DNA of 15,107 nt from Bacteroidetes bacterium UBA4009 (GTDB lineage Bacteria; Bacteroidota; Bacteroidia; NS11-12g; UBA9320), in the NCBI GenBank assembly GCA_002384205.1, contig DGBH01000181.1, forward strand, positions 3,407 through 18,513, read 5' to 3'. The notes under the pieces were generated by a model. The model saw nothing but the letters and a program-made list of their open reading frames with translations. It ran no database searches and had not been told where the DNA came from. The stretch's first letter is position 1. Each line of letters opens with the position of its first letter. Shown piece by piece: positions 15,103 to 15,107 of this stretch. A program made the position numbers and the translations under genes.

Positions 15103-15107
15103 ACTTC

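Overview
The window looks like ordinary chromosomal DNA of a Bacteroidota bacterium, most likely a Flavobacteriales relative. This rests on AT-rich sequence, A-rich leaders instead of Shine-Dalgarno sites, several perfect matches to the Bacteroidota -7 promoter element TAnnTTTG, and protein types typical of the group: a MIDAS-type VWA membrane protein, a thioredoxin-reductase-like ferredoxin-NADP reductase without CxxC, and a 629-residue PurF. Genus cannot be told. I see no mobile element, CRISPR array, tRNA, rRNA or phage gene.

Left part (1-4403, minus strand): the gene order in transcription direction is a membrane VWA protein, then rpsO (ribosomal protein S15), then pnp (polynucleotide phosphorylase), which runs off the left edge. 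The 279-base rpsO-pnp spacer holds two hairpins near rpsO, one followed by a short T-run, and a third hairpin just before the pnp start codon.

Middle left (4424-6736): a ferredoxin-NADP reductase-like flavoprotein and an ArsC-family reductase on the plus strand, converging on an MscS-type mechanosensitive channel on the minus strand.

Middle (6828-11477): a plus-strand cluster of pheT (phenylalanyl-tRNA synthetase beta chain), a 94-residue coiled-coil protein, zapA (FtsZ-ring factor) and rny (ribonuclease Y), closed by a textbook Rho-independent terminator. The pheT stop and the next start overlap as TAATG.

Right part (11520-15107): hutI (imidazolonepropionase) converges on a long purF (amidophosphoribosyltransferase). 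Their stop codons share one TTAA, which lies in the loop of an 11-bp inverted repeat. purF is divergent from aroQ (type II 3-dehydroquinase), with the two candidate -7 boxes abutting.

The genes are mainly housekeeping: RNA decay (pnp, rny), translation (rpsO, pheT), division (zapA), purine, shikimate and histidine metabolism, redox and osmotic protection. I found no convincing new multi-gene system. The more unusual points are the hairpin over the hutI/purF stops, the ZapB-like candidate beside zapA, the altered Fe-S ligand pattern of PurF, and the flavoprotein promoter that predicts a leaderless GTG-start mRNA.
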